A model generated the notes under the pieces. It had not been told where the DNA came from. It worked only from the letters and a program-made list of their open reading frames with translations, and did not search any database. From Cannabis sativa (Eukaryota; Streptophyta; Magnoliopsida; Rosales; Cannabaceae), in assembly GCF_029168945.1 (NCBI RefSeq), contig NC_083605.1, positions 29,959,280 through 30,023,279 on the forward strand: a stretch of 64,000 bases of DNA, given 5' to 3'. This document shows, one piece after another, positions 9,816 through 20,467 of this stretch. The translations under genes and the position numbers were made by a program. Positions within the stretch are counted from its first letter, which is position 1, and each line of letters begins with the position of its first letter.

Positions 9816-10943
9816 TGTCAACAAATTAAAGCAGAACACCAAAGGCCGGCAGGTTTGCTTCAACCTTTAAAGATTCCTGAATGGAAATGGGAAGACATCA
9901 CCATGGATTTTGTGGTGGGATTACCCAGAACAGTAGGGTATTATGATTCTATTTGGGTGATAGTGGACCGATATACGAAGTCTGCTCACTTTCTCCCGGT
10001 GAGGACAACGTATACAGTGGATCAATATGCTGATTTGTATATTAAGGAAATAGTTCGACTTCATGGTGCCCCAAAGTCGATAGTTTCGGATCGAGATCCA
10101 AAATTTACATCCAAGTTCTGGGGAAGTTTACAGCAAGCAATGGGTACTAAGTTGAGATTCAGTACAGCTTTTCATCCTCAAACCGATGGACAATCTGAAA
10201 GAACTATTCAGATACTTGAGGATATGTTGAGGGCATGTATAATGGACTTTGAAGGTTCTTGGAACAAGTACCTACCTCTGATTGAATTTTCTTATAACAA
10301 TAGTTATCAGAGTACCATTGGCATGGCTCCGTATGAGATGCTTTATGGAAGGAAATGTCGATCACCTATTCACTGGGATGAGGCTGGTGAACGTAGGTAT
10401 CTTGGACCTGAAGCTGTCCAAAGAACGAGCGAGGCTATTGAGAAGATTCGAGCTCGTATGCTTGCTTCCCAAAGTAGACAGAAAAGCTACGCGGATCCAA
10501 AGCGTAGAGATGTTGAATTCCAAGTTGGGGATTTTGTTTTTCTTCGGGTGTCCCCAATGAAGGGAATTCGAAGGTTCGGGAAGAAGGGAAAGTTGAGTCC
10601 CAGATTTATTGGTCCATTTGAGATTCTTGAGAAAGTAGGTCAGGTAGCTTATCGGTTAGCTCTACCTCCTGCCTTATCTGGGGTTCATAATGTGTTTCAT
10701 GTCTCGATGCTTCGGAAATATGTATCTGATACAACTCATATCTTAAGTTATGAAGACATTGAGCTTCAAACCGACCTGTCATATGAAGAACAACCAGTAC
10801 AGATCTTAGACAGGAAAGAAAAGGTGTTGCGAAACAAGACTATTCCACTAGTCAAAGTGTTGTGGCGGAACAACAAAGTTGAAGAAGCGACTTGGGAATT
10901 AGAGCCGCAGATGCGGGAGTTGTATCCCGAGCTTTTCAGGTAA
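9816..10943 (+). pseudogene. pol: Integrase and chromodomain of B
   Basis: This carries on in the shifted frame from the T insertion at 9814-9816 and is open to the TAA at 10941. Integrase core residues are D in IVDRYTKSAHFLPV (near 9965), D in SDRDPKFTSKF (near 10085) and E in QTDGQSERTI (near 10185), a full D,D,E set. A GPF/Y-type module (SPRFIGPFEILEKVGQVAY) is at about 10600. The C-terminal chromodomain, with EEATWELEPQMRELYPELF, ends the protein. Integrase inserts the cDNA and the chromodomain binds chromatin marks. This part would be functional if expressed in frame, but it is only reachable past the upstream stops. Confidence 0.88.
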
Positions 10944-10965
10944 ATTTCGAGGACGAAATTCCTAT

Positions 10966-10979
10966 AAATGGGGGATAGT
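10966..10979 (+). promoter_or_regulatory. Polypurine tract of B
   Basis: AAATGGGGGATAGT directly before the 3' LTR. It primes plus-strand DNA synthesis. Confidence 0.8.
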
Positions 10980-12464
10980 TGTAATATCCCAGAAAATAAA
11001 TAATATTTAAATGGACATATTTTATTAAATATGTAATTACTTGGAAAATGAAGTAGGATTATGATCTTACTTAGGTAAATTGTTGAGAAATTATTTAATG
11101 AAATACGTTATTTTGGGCCCGGTAATTGTGGAAATTTAGCTATGTGGTTAGCAATGTCACGACATTAAATGAAAGAATTATTTTGAGAATATCCCGGATT
11201 AAGTTAGAATTTTATTAGAATGTCGGATTGGGGAATTAGTAAAATTACCAAAATGCCCCTAGGGTTTCTTTTAAAAAAAAAAAAAAATTATTTACTTGTG
11301 AGAGGGGTAAAGTAGGAATTCAAGGAAATATTTTTTTTGACTTTTCTTATCTTTTCATTGCTGCTGCCTTTTTGTTATAAAAAGGAACTTTTGTTCCTGG
11401 TCTGCCAGAACCGGTCGACCGGATGGGTTCTGGTATACCAGAACCGGTCGACCGGTTGCCTGCAGGGGAGAATTTCTTCGGGTTTGTTTTATGTTCAGTT
11501 TTGACCCGGGGAGTTGTGTACTATCTGTTTTAAATTAAATATGGGATGCTTGACCTAAATTAGGGTTGTTGGGAGTTAGGTTACATTTGATTTCTAAATT
11601 AGGGTTTTAATCCGGAATATTATTGTGTTTCAATTGTCGTGACATAGGACCGGGATTGCCTAGCTTGTTTTTCCACCCAGGTCGGCCATATTCTTGACTT
11701 CTGAATTAAGGTAAGAAAAGTGGTAAGCACCGTATGAGGTTCAAAATCAATGAATGAATGGAGGTGATTTTGATTATTAACATGATGTTGATTAAAGCTT
11801 GTTAAGCCTAGGTTATTACCTAGGGTTGGAAACGGTTATTACCGTTATGAGTAATTACTCATGAAACCGCGGTTAGGTTTCTTACTTATCGTTTGCGTTA
11901 TCGGGCAACGATAGTGACATATTCAGCTCGTATGTAACGAGTGGTAAAAGTGGTACTTTATTAAGTACCAGGAATGTATGATGTTTAAGGAAATGCTTAT
12001 TATTATCGAATAATGAGTAAACATAATGGCATGAGAATAAGTTGTTAATCATTTTCTTTCAATTATTGTTTTAGTCACTTTCTTGCTGAGTCTCTGTGAC
12101 TCACTGGTGCTTTATGGTGCAGGTAAAGGAAAAGCTAAAGTCGAACAACCATGAGTTATGGTCACAGCAGCAATGTACATACCAGCCGCAGGCAGCCCAG
12201 TTTACAGGATGCTCTATTTTGATTGTATTTTGGAAAATATAAAGATTATGTTGTAAAATACTTTGAAACCAGTTTGTAAATATTTTGGAAACAGGGGGAC
12301 CCCATAAATCATGTTACTTATCTTTTGTTAAATAGTTTAAAGGTTGAGTTTTAACTATCAAAATTTTTAATTACCCACACTTTTAGTATAATTACATCTT
12401 ATATAATTATTGGTATTTTAAATAAGTGCACACACGTGGCGTCCCTGTTGGACAGGGCGTTACA
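10980..12464 (+). mobile_element. 3' LTR of B
   Basis: A 1485-bp copy of 4676-6164 ending GGGCGTTACA, followed by the target duplication ATACT (12465-12469). Differences from the 5' LTR are few and concentrated near 12177-12208. Confidence 0.93.
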
Positions 12465-13160
12465 ATACTTCCGAGCACACCCCATAAAAGTGTCAACCGA
12501 TCAGCCCTTGAGACAAGTTTTATCAAAACCAGATGCTTCTGGAAGATTGATAAAATGGTCGATTGAACTGGGGCAGTTCAACATAACATACCTTCCTCGA
12601 ACATCCATCAAGGGTCAAGCTTTAGTTGACTTCTTGATAGAAGGTATAACTCCAAAAGAAATCCCATCTGATCAGCGAGATGTGGAAACTTGGAAGTTAT
12701 ATGTGGATGGTGCATCCAACGAGCAGGGTTCGGGTGCAGGGGTGATATTAATGTCGCCGGAAGGCTTTAAGTTTCATTATGCTCTGAGATTCCAATTTGA
12801 TGCATCTAATAACGAGGCTGAGTATGAAGCCTTGATCGCTGGCTTAAAGATAGCAGAGGCCTTAAAAGTCAAAAATCTCATCTTTCATAGTGATTCGCAG
12901 CTGATCGTAAACCAGGTCCTCGGGGAATACCAAGCCAAAGGCTTGAAAATGGTAAAGTATTTAGAGATAGTTCAGAAGAACTTGGAAAGATTTGATTACT
13001 TTAAAATAAATTTTGAGAGAACAGAACTCTAACGTCGATGCCTTAGCAAAACTGGCCTCGCAGAATGATCTGGACAAACTAAATCTGGTTTCGGTAGAAA
13101 TGCTAAGCGAGCCAAGTATATGTGAAAATGAAGAAGTCGAGATGATAGATGGCTCTCCAA
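12465..13160 (+). pseudogene. pol: Element A pol part 2: end of RNase H and second RNase H
   Basis: It continues exactly where B interrupted A: RAHPIKVSTDQPLRQVL, then the RNase H end KGQALVDFLIE near 12610. A second, cellular (archaeal-type) RNase H typical of Tat elements follows, with catalytic positions in LYVDGASN (near 12695), NNEAEYEALIAGL (near 12810) and HSDSQLIV (near 12885). A frameshift near 13015 causes a stop at 13030; the homologous frame goes on with NVDALAKLAS, holding the last acidic residue. It is interrupted at 13160 by element C and preceded by the right-hand ATACT copy of B. Confidence 0.87.
13156..13160. repeat. Target-site duplication of C, left copy
   Basis: TCCAA directly before TGTTATGG. 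The right copy is at 24675-24679. Confidence 0.9.
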
Positions 13161-14031
13161 TGTTATGGTGAGATTTCTCTCACCTAGAAACTCGAGACAA
13201 GACTCCTATTTAAAGGACACGTATATTCAGATTTCCAATGAAAGCTGAAATGTCCATGAGAGACTCCTCAAAGTTTGAACCTCGCCAGGATAAAGCCAGC
13301 GAGATCTTGCGAGTACGACCAAAGTCGGATCGCGTAACTGTAATTCGCGTTATGCAGGATGAGAGAATGGATCCAACTCGCATGTGTCGGCACATATGCG
13401 AGTATCCTCTCTATACTTCTGCGAAAGCATAGAGATCAACTCTCTATGGTGCGATTTGGTCCCAACGACCCAATAGCCTTGATAAACCGATATAGACTCG
13501 CGTGTCTAGGCTCTATCAGCTCGATATGCGATGTCTACAAGAGGCGATTGCTTAAGGACTCAGACAATCCAAACGTAATGATAACCTTGCGAGCTCAACA
13601 ACGGAACATCAACAGTCAACTCGCAGATGCGAAAGACGCATACGTTGATGGACTTAGTAACTGTCACCCATTTATTAATGTTAACGTTGTTTGGGTTTAA
13701 TTATTGCAATTCAATATGTAAATAATGAATTAACAATGAATGTGATCCTTATGTAACCGATTGGACGCCTGCTTTGTGTATAAAGGGGTGATCCACCATG
13801 AAATGGCACCTACGAATCCTTTGCTACAATGGACTAAGCAGATCACAATCTGACTGAACCACTATAATTCTCTGTCTTATTGATATTTTCCAGCCTTGTT
13901 GATTGTTCTCGCATTCCCAGTCGAGTACTCGCCATTCTAGGTCGAATACTCGCACTTGTCGTTTCTCTGAAAATTCTCTTTTATATTAATTAAATAATAT
14001 ATTTTGGTGTTGCGAAATTCACTCGAAAACA
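13161..14031 (+). mobile_element. 5' LTR of C
   Basis: It starts TGTTATGGTGAG and ends CTCGAAAACA. The short ORFs inside it recur in the other LTR and are not genes. A likely core promoter is TGTGTATAAAGGGG near 13776. Confidence 0.9.
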
Positions 14032-14033
14032 TT

Positions 14034-14050
14034 TGGCGCCGTCTGTGGGA
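14034..14050 (+). promoter_or_regulatory. Primer-binding site of C
   Basis: TGGCGCCGTCTGTGGGA, two bases after the LTR. The first nine bases fit the CCA end of an Asp-type tRNA; the rest diverges, so the tRNA identity is left open. The site is usual for Tat elements. Confidence 0.65.
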
Positions 14051-14092
14051 ATCGACTAAAGATTTCATTCATTTCAAAGAACACTAATCATC

Positions 14093-16648
14093 ATGGCTGG
14101 AAATCACGCTAACGGAGCTAACAACGGGTCCATCAATATTGGAATGATGAGTGTACCGCTGTCTGGAGCCGGAGTGCCACCTGTGGACGTCATTAATGGC
14201 GGAGTAGGGAGAAGCAATATCAGACCTCTAAACCTATTCCCAGAAACGACTGGCCCTCAAGTCGGGGACACGTCCACGCCACCAGCAACCATGCATTTTC
14301 CCCCCGTCACTCCGGCGGTAGTATCCGAGGGAATGGTCCAGCTCACCACTGATCAATATGCTGCGATTCAGGATCAACTGGGGGCACTACAAGCCGAAGT
14401 AGATGGACAGAGCTGAGCTCGACGCCCTCCTCGAGTTCCCGCCATTTGCAACGATAACCCTCAGGTAACAACTTCTAGACGTCATACTAATCGTGTACGC
14501 AGGGAACGAAGAACTAACCCTGAAGCTCTGGACCTGAACCATCCAATGTCAAGGGATCAATCCGCAAGGTTTCCAAACCAGAGCGCACAAATCGACGAAG
14601 ATCCTGAGCGCCGTAATCCTTGCAGCCGACCATCGAGAGATAACGACGCAGAATCAGCCACTTCGTCGTCGCATGGTCGCACTCCAAGCAGGTATACAAG
14701 GTCCGGCTCTGTACAGACACAACAGGGAGGACGTTATCAGGTACACCGAGGTGATCTACGTGATCATCTCAACGCAGTTTTCAGGGCACGCTCTCGCGGC
14801 CCACATAATACCGAGACACTCCGTGATCCCCATGCGGGCAATCAGGGTGTCAACGCTGATAATAACCCGCCTATCGCGTCGATCGAAACCACTGGGATTA
14901 ATGTCCCAGCAAACCTTGCCGCAGTAGTTGCGAGCCCCACAGTTGCAGCGACTCCAGCTCCTGCGACAGGAGGAATTGACCAAAGCATGCTTCTGTACGC
15001 TTTGAAAATGCTCGAGCTGCAACGTAAGCCTATATATAAGCTGCATGGCACCTCGCCTTTTACTACAGAGGTGCGACAGGCTCAACTTCCAAAAGGGTTT
15101 CGTCTATCCGAATCCCTCAAATATAAAGGTACTTCTAACCCGATAGACTATTTAGAAAAATTTAATACTATAATGGAAGTAGACCAGGTACCACAGCTCG
15201 CAAAGTGCCGCATTCTTGCGGCAACACTCGACGAAAATGCTCATGATTGGTTCACCCAATTACCCGAGGCATCAATATCGACGTGGGAAACTTTCGTTGA
15301 CCTATTTCTCACGCATTTCCAGGCCACAATGACGTATAGGCCACCTTATACGACTTTGGCCAACATCAAACAAGAACCTGGTGAGTCTTTACAAGACTAT
15401 TTCAAACGTTTTAACGTAGAAGTAACAAAGGTCGAGAAGGCCCCCGAGTCTTCGCTTGTTTGCATGTTGATAACAGGTATCTTGCTGAGGACCGACTTTT
15501 GGAAGGAACTACAAGCTCGAAGGCCCGAGTCCTTAGTAGAGTTCTTCGCCATGGCCGAACCTCACAAAAGAATTGAGAATTCTCTAGCGGAGTTAAAGAA
15601 GGGGAAGGACAAGCGCTGATCACCCATACCGCGGTCACGATCTCGCAGTCCGCGAGGGAAGAACTCCAGGGGCTGAAGCCCGAGAAGACGCAGTCCGCGA
15701 AGACAGCGAAGTCCGAAGCTGGCCAAGTCTCCTCCAAAGAAGGAGTCCTCGCCAAAAAGGAAGGGTGGACCTCGCTTCGTCAATTATACTGAACTCGCAG
15801 TCCCTCGAGACCATATCTACGCGATTGAAGAAAGAAACGGAGTCTTCAAGAAGCCGCCCCCCATCAGGGGAAATCGCGACCGGAGGGATCCTAAAAAATT
15901 CTGTAAGTACCACAAGGACATTGGTCACACTACTCTAGAATGTTGGGTCTTGCAGGATGAAATAGAGGAGCTGATGCGGAGAGGGAAATTCGACAAGTAC
16001 AAAAGAAGCGAGGAAAGTCATCCCCAAGCGGATGGCAAAGGAGAAAACCAGAATGTGAGTGGCTCCAGAACACCTCGCAATATCCTGACTATAATTGGAG
16101 GACCACACATCGCAGGCGACTCTCGCAAATCACAAGAACGGTATGCTAGAGAAGCCAAGGAGAAGCCGCTTACCAATGTGAATAATCTTGGTGAACGGCC
16201 CGAGAAGCTCTTTAAGAAAGAATGCGACGACATCATCTTTATAGAAAGTGATGCGAGATGGGTCCATCACCCGCATTCTGATGAACTGGTGATAGTCGCC
16301 AATATTGGTGGGGACAATGTCCATCGCATACTGATTGACAATGGGAGTTCAGTGAATCTGCTGAATTTCCAAGCCTTCAAACAAATGGGGTTGCAGGAGA
16401 AGGATTTGCGACCTATGACATCGAGCATTTATGGCTTTTCGGGAGATGTCATAGGAATTAAAGGAATGATCAAACTCCCAATCACTTTGGGAACAGCCCC
16501 AGTAACAGCCAAGTCAATGGCAGACTTCGCAGTAATCGACCAATACTCAGCGTATAACGCCGTAATTGGTCGACCAATCCTGAAGGAGATGAAGATCGTA
16601 ACCTCGATCTATCATCTGACAATGAATTCCCTACTCCCGCTGGAGTAG
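14093..16648 (+). pseudogene. gag-pro: Gag-protease part of C, three TGA stops
   Basis: One frame from ATG 14093 (MAGNHANGANN) to about 16625. The Gag core is at about 15150-15570 (WETFVDLFLTHFQAT, LQDYFKRFN). A variant zinc knuckle CKYHKDIGHTTLEC (C-x2-H-x4-H-x4-C) is at 15902-15943; F has the same pattern. Between them is an Arg/Ser/Lys-rich RNA-binding stretch. The protease site LIDNGSSVNLL is near 16331. The frame is stopped by TGA at 14414, 15617 and 15674, each at a place where CGA fits the context, and is shifted by a 1-nt loss near 16625 just before the linker to RT. The zinc knuckle and protease motifs themselves are intact. Confidence 0.87.
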
Positions 16649-18484
16649 GTTCGGTGCGGGGAGTGCAATCCGACTCACGAGAATGTTATAACGCAGCCGT
16701 TAAACTCGCAGAAAAAAGGACGGTAAATGTTATCTACCTTTTGGAAGCACCACCTCCTCGCCAGGAGATCCTCAAGATCGAGGAGGTGCCGCACATAGAC
16801 GAACCGGACTTGGATCTAAGAATCCTCGATCACACCGCCGCAGCCCAAGCCGCGGAAGACACAATCGAGGTACCTATAGATCCTGTAGATAATAACAAGG
16901 TTTTAAAAATTGGTTCTAAATTAAATTTACAGCTGCGAGAACAATTAACGACCTTTTTAAAGCAAAATCTTGATGTCTTTGCCTGGAAACATTCAGATAT
17001 GGTCGGGATATCTCCGCAAGTCATGTGTCATCGCTTGAACATTGACCCCGAAGTGCGAGGTGTCCGACAAAGGCGTCGCAAAATGGACCCCACGAGGTAC
17101 CAAGCGCTGAAAGAAGAAGTCGACCGCCTCCTTGCCTGCGGCTTTATACGGGAGTCGTTTTACCCCAACTGGTTAGCGAACCCCGTACTTGTGCCAAAGC
17201 CTAATGGCTCATGGCGCACATGTGTTGCCTTTACAGATCTAAACAAAGCCTGTCCCAAAGACAGCTTTCCTCTTCCTAGCATTGACCAGCTTGTCGATGC
17301 CACTGCAGGTCACGAACTTTTGAGTTTCATGGATGCATACTCGGGATATAATCAATTCCCGATGTATGAACCAGACCAGGAGCATACCTCGTTCATTACT
17401 GATCGAGGATTATACTGTTACAAAGTAATGCCTTTTGGTTTAATAAACGCAGGTGCGACTTATCAAAGGCTAGTGAATATGATGTTCGCAGATCTCATTG
17501 GAAAGACCATGGAGGTATATGTTGACGATATGCTCGTAAAATCACAACATGCGAAAGATCATATTGCCCACTTACAGGCTATGTACGATATATTACGGCA
17601 ATATAAGATAAGATGCGTTTAAATCCACTGAAATGCGTCTTTGGAGTTGGCTCTGGGAAATTCCTTGGTTTCATGGTTAACCAGCGAGGAATAGAAGCCA
17701 ATCCTGCGAAGATCAGGGCATTGGTGGAGATGCCATCACCGACCAAGCCAAAGGAGGTTCAAAGCCTCACAGGTAAAGTCGCAGCTTTAATCCGCTTTAT
17801 ATCCAGATCTTCTGATAAGTGCAAGGAGTTTTTTCATATTTTGAAAGGCAACAAAAGGTTTCATTGGAACGAAAAATGCGAGCAAGCCTTTCAAGCTTTA
17901 AAAATGCACTTGGGGCAGCCTCCGATCTTGTCGAAGCCATTGTCCGGAGAAGTCTTGTCCATCTATTTGGCCATCTCAGAATATGCGATTAGTTCGGTAC
18001 TGATACGCGAGGACCAAGGACGCCAATACCCAGTGTATTACGTCAGTAAGCGATTACTGGATGCCGAGACGCGTTATCCCCAAATGGAGAAATTGGCTTT
18101 CGCCTTGATAATATCCTTAAGGAAATTGCAACCCTACTTCCAGGCTCACAGCATTGAAGTTTTGACGAACTTCCCCTTAAGACAAGTTCTAGCGAAACCA
18201 GAAACATCGGGGAGATTGTTAAAATGGGCGATGGAGTTGAGTCAGTTCGACATCAAGTATAAACCGAGAACTGCGATCAAGGGGCAAGCCTTGGCAGATT
18301 TTATACTTGAATTCCCCAGCACTGAGGTGGCAGTCGTAGAGGACAGAAGTGACATTGCTATAGCAGGCAGAGAAACATGGACATTGTACGTCGATGGAGC
18401 CTCAAATAGCAAAGGTTCTGGTAGTGGGATCTTGTTAATCAGTCCCAATAATTTCAAGGTACACGCTGCTTTACGTTTTGAGTT
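16649..18484 (+). pseudogene. pol: Reverse transcriptase-RNase H part of C
   Basis: The linker with GVQSDSRECYNAAVKLA leads into RT: PNWLANPVLVPKPNGSWRTC at about 17165, SFMDAYSGYNQ near 17325, the catalytic motif YVDDMLVKS at 17518-17544 (both Asp kept), and RNase H from about 17930 (LSIYLAISEYAISSVL, then KGQALADFILEF). A frameshift near 17608 splits it into two ORFs, and an extra T in the T-run at 18482-18486 ends the second. The second RNase H begins at about 18380 with LYVDGASNSKGSGSG. Except for the lesions it matches F residue for residue in the core blocks. Confidence 0.88.
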
Positions 18485-20094
18485 TTTCTGCATCTAACAA
18501 TGAAGCCGAGTATGAGGCTTTAATCGCAGGATTGAAACTTGCCCTCGAGATGAAAGTCGAGTATCTTCAGGCTTTTAGCGACTCCCGAATCGTAGTATGC
18601 CAGGTGAATGGAGAATACCTAGCAAGAGGCGGGAGATTGGTTAAATACTTAGCCATTGTTCGCGAAATAATGCAGAAGTTCAAAAATGTAGTCATATCTC
18701 GAGTGCCGCGTGCTCAAAATGCCCACGCAGACGCATTGGCCCGTTTGGCCTCAACTAGAGAAGCCGAATTGCTTGATGTGATTCCGGTAGACGTATTGGC
18801 TCACCCAACCATAAATCAAGAAGTAATCATGGAGATAGATGACGTTCATGAGATTACCTGGATGACTCCTATCCTCGCATATCTGGAGAAGGGGCTCTTA
18901 CCCGATGATAAAGTAGAGGCAAGAAAATTGCGACAGCGAGCAGCCCGTTATGTAATATATGACCAAAGGTTGTATCGCAGAAGTTTTAGTCAACCACTTC
19001 TCAAATGTATCAGTGGAGAGGATTGTGGTTACATACTTCGTGAAGTACACGAGGGGATTTGTGGCAATCATACTGGAGGTAATTCCCTTGCGTTAAAAAT
19101 TATGCGGCAAGGGTATTACTGGCCAACATTGCGACAAGATGCTCTCGCATTTGCAAAGATGTGTGACAGATGTCAGTGAATAGCAACTTACACCCACCAG
19201 CCTCCGAGTAACCTCCATTCTATCACAAGTCCATCGCCCTTTGCAATATGGGGAATTAATCTAATCGGCGAGTTACCCAAAGGAAAAGGCGGAGTCAAAT
19301 ATGCGGTAGTCGCAGTCGATTACTTCACGAAGTGGGCCAAAGCCAAAGCACTCGCAACCATCACAGCAACGAAATTGCGCGAGTTTGTCTATACCTCCAT
19401 CATTTGTCGTTTTGGCATTCCGCATAAACTCATTTCAGACAATGGAAAACAGTTTGACTGCAAAGAGATGCGACAGCTATGCGACGATTTGGGAACTAAA
19501 AAGGCTTTTTCCGCAGTTGCTTACCCGCAGAGTAACGGACAAACTGAAGCCATTAATAAAATAATCAAACACACCATAAAAGGGAAACTAGAAGATTGCA
19601 AAGGAGCTTGGCCAGACGAGTTACCGCAAGTCCTATGGTCTTATAATACGACCCCTCGATCTACAACTGGCGAAACACCCTTCTCACTTTCTTATGGGTG
19701 CGAGGCCATGTTGCCAGTTGAGGTTGGGGCAGGTTCCCTACGCAGAGATATTTTCAACATCTCGCAGAACAACGAGAATCAGCTATTCTGCCTTGATCTT
19801 TTGGAGGAAAAGCGTGACCAAGCGCACCTAAAAAATGCGGCTTTCCAACAGCGAACTGCAAGATACTTTAACTCCAAAGTGAAAGTAAAAGCCCCGCGAG
19901 CAGGACACTTGGTCCTTAGAAGAGTAATGTCAAATACCAAAAACCCATCGCATGGGGTCTTTGGGGATAATTGGGAAGGACCATACCTCATCGCAGAAAA
20001 AATTGGTGATGCAACGTATCGACTCGCAACACTCGATGGAACTGCGATTCCACGAGCATGGAATGGCGAGAGTTTGAAATTTTATTATCAATAG
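18485..20094 (+). pseudogene. pol: Second RNase H and integrase of C
   Basis: The remainder of the cellular-type RNase H: NNEAEYEALIAGLKLA near 18496, FSDSRIVV near 18575, AHADALARLAS near 18725. Then the integrase zinc domain (His pair in REVHEGICGNHTGG, Cys pair in CDRCQ) and the catalytic core with D in VDYFTKWAKA (near 19315), D in SDNGKQFD (near 19435) and E in QSNGQTEAINKI (near 19535). A TGA at 19177-19179 directly after CDRCQ interrupts the frame, again at a likely former CGA. The same frame then runs to TAG 20092. The C-terminal end LKFYYQ is the usual Tat pol end. Confidence 0.88.
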
Positions 20095-20467
20095 TACTCG
20101 CATTATTCGATTATGTTCACTCTTGTACTTATACTTAGATATCATTCATTCAAAAGGAAAAAATCCTAAGTATAGGGGGGTATATATGCCCGAATGTACT
20201 ATTAATTATATGAATGAAATTACTTGTTAAATTTTCAAAAATTTTATCAGCTTTGTAAATATTCCTACTTATTACACCAAGCTGTAATTGAAGTCGCAAA
20301 TATATATATAAAACACGAGTACCCATGTACTGCGAAAATGTTAAAGGATAGTTATCTCCGCGAGGATATAAATTTGTCCAAAATAAAAAGAAATTTGTCC
20401 AACTACAAAAGCGCGAGTACCCCTGTACCGCATATATAAAAAAGAGAAGTAAAATTAAAAAACATAA
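20095..20467. repeat. Convergent intergenic region of C with G-run and hairpin repeats
   Basis: Lies between the sense pol stop (20094) and the antisense gene's stop (20468-20470). It holds a polypurine-like G-run, TATAGGGGGG, at 20171-20180 and repeated hairpin motifs GAGTACCCATGTACT (near 20318) and GAGTACCCCTGTAC (near 20415). No gene is seen here. By position it would carry the 3' end of antisense transcripts. Confidence 0.55.

Larger units (their letters stand above)
4676..12464 (+). mobile_element. Element B: complete chromodomain Ty3/gypsy (Tekay/Del-like)
   Basis: A 7.8-kb element with two near-identical LTRs (1489 and 1485 bp), TG...CA ends, ATACT target duplication, Met-tRNA primer site, gag-protease-RT-RNase H-integrase-chromodomain order and polypurine tract. 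It is inserted in the RNase H region of A. A C-terminal chromodomain of this type is known to steer integration to heterochromatin. Despite the similar LTRs its polyprotein is broken in at least four places, so it needs proteins in trans. Confidence 0.93.

Noticed and set aside
13238..13700. Overlapping ORFs in the C LTR, repeated at 23881-24343
   Set aside because: They recur only because the LTR is duplicated. They span the promoter region and show no protein family.
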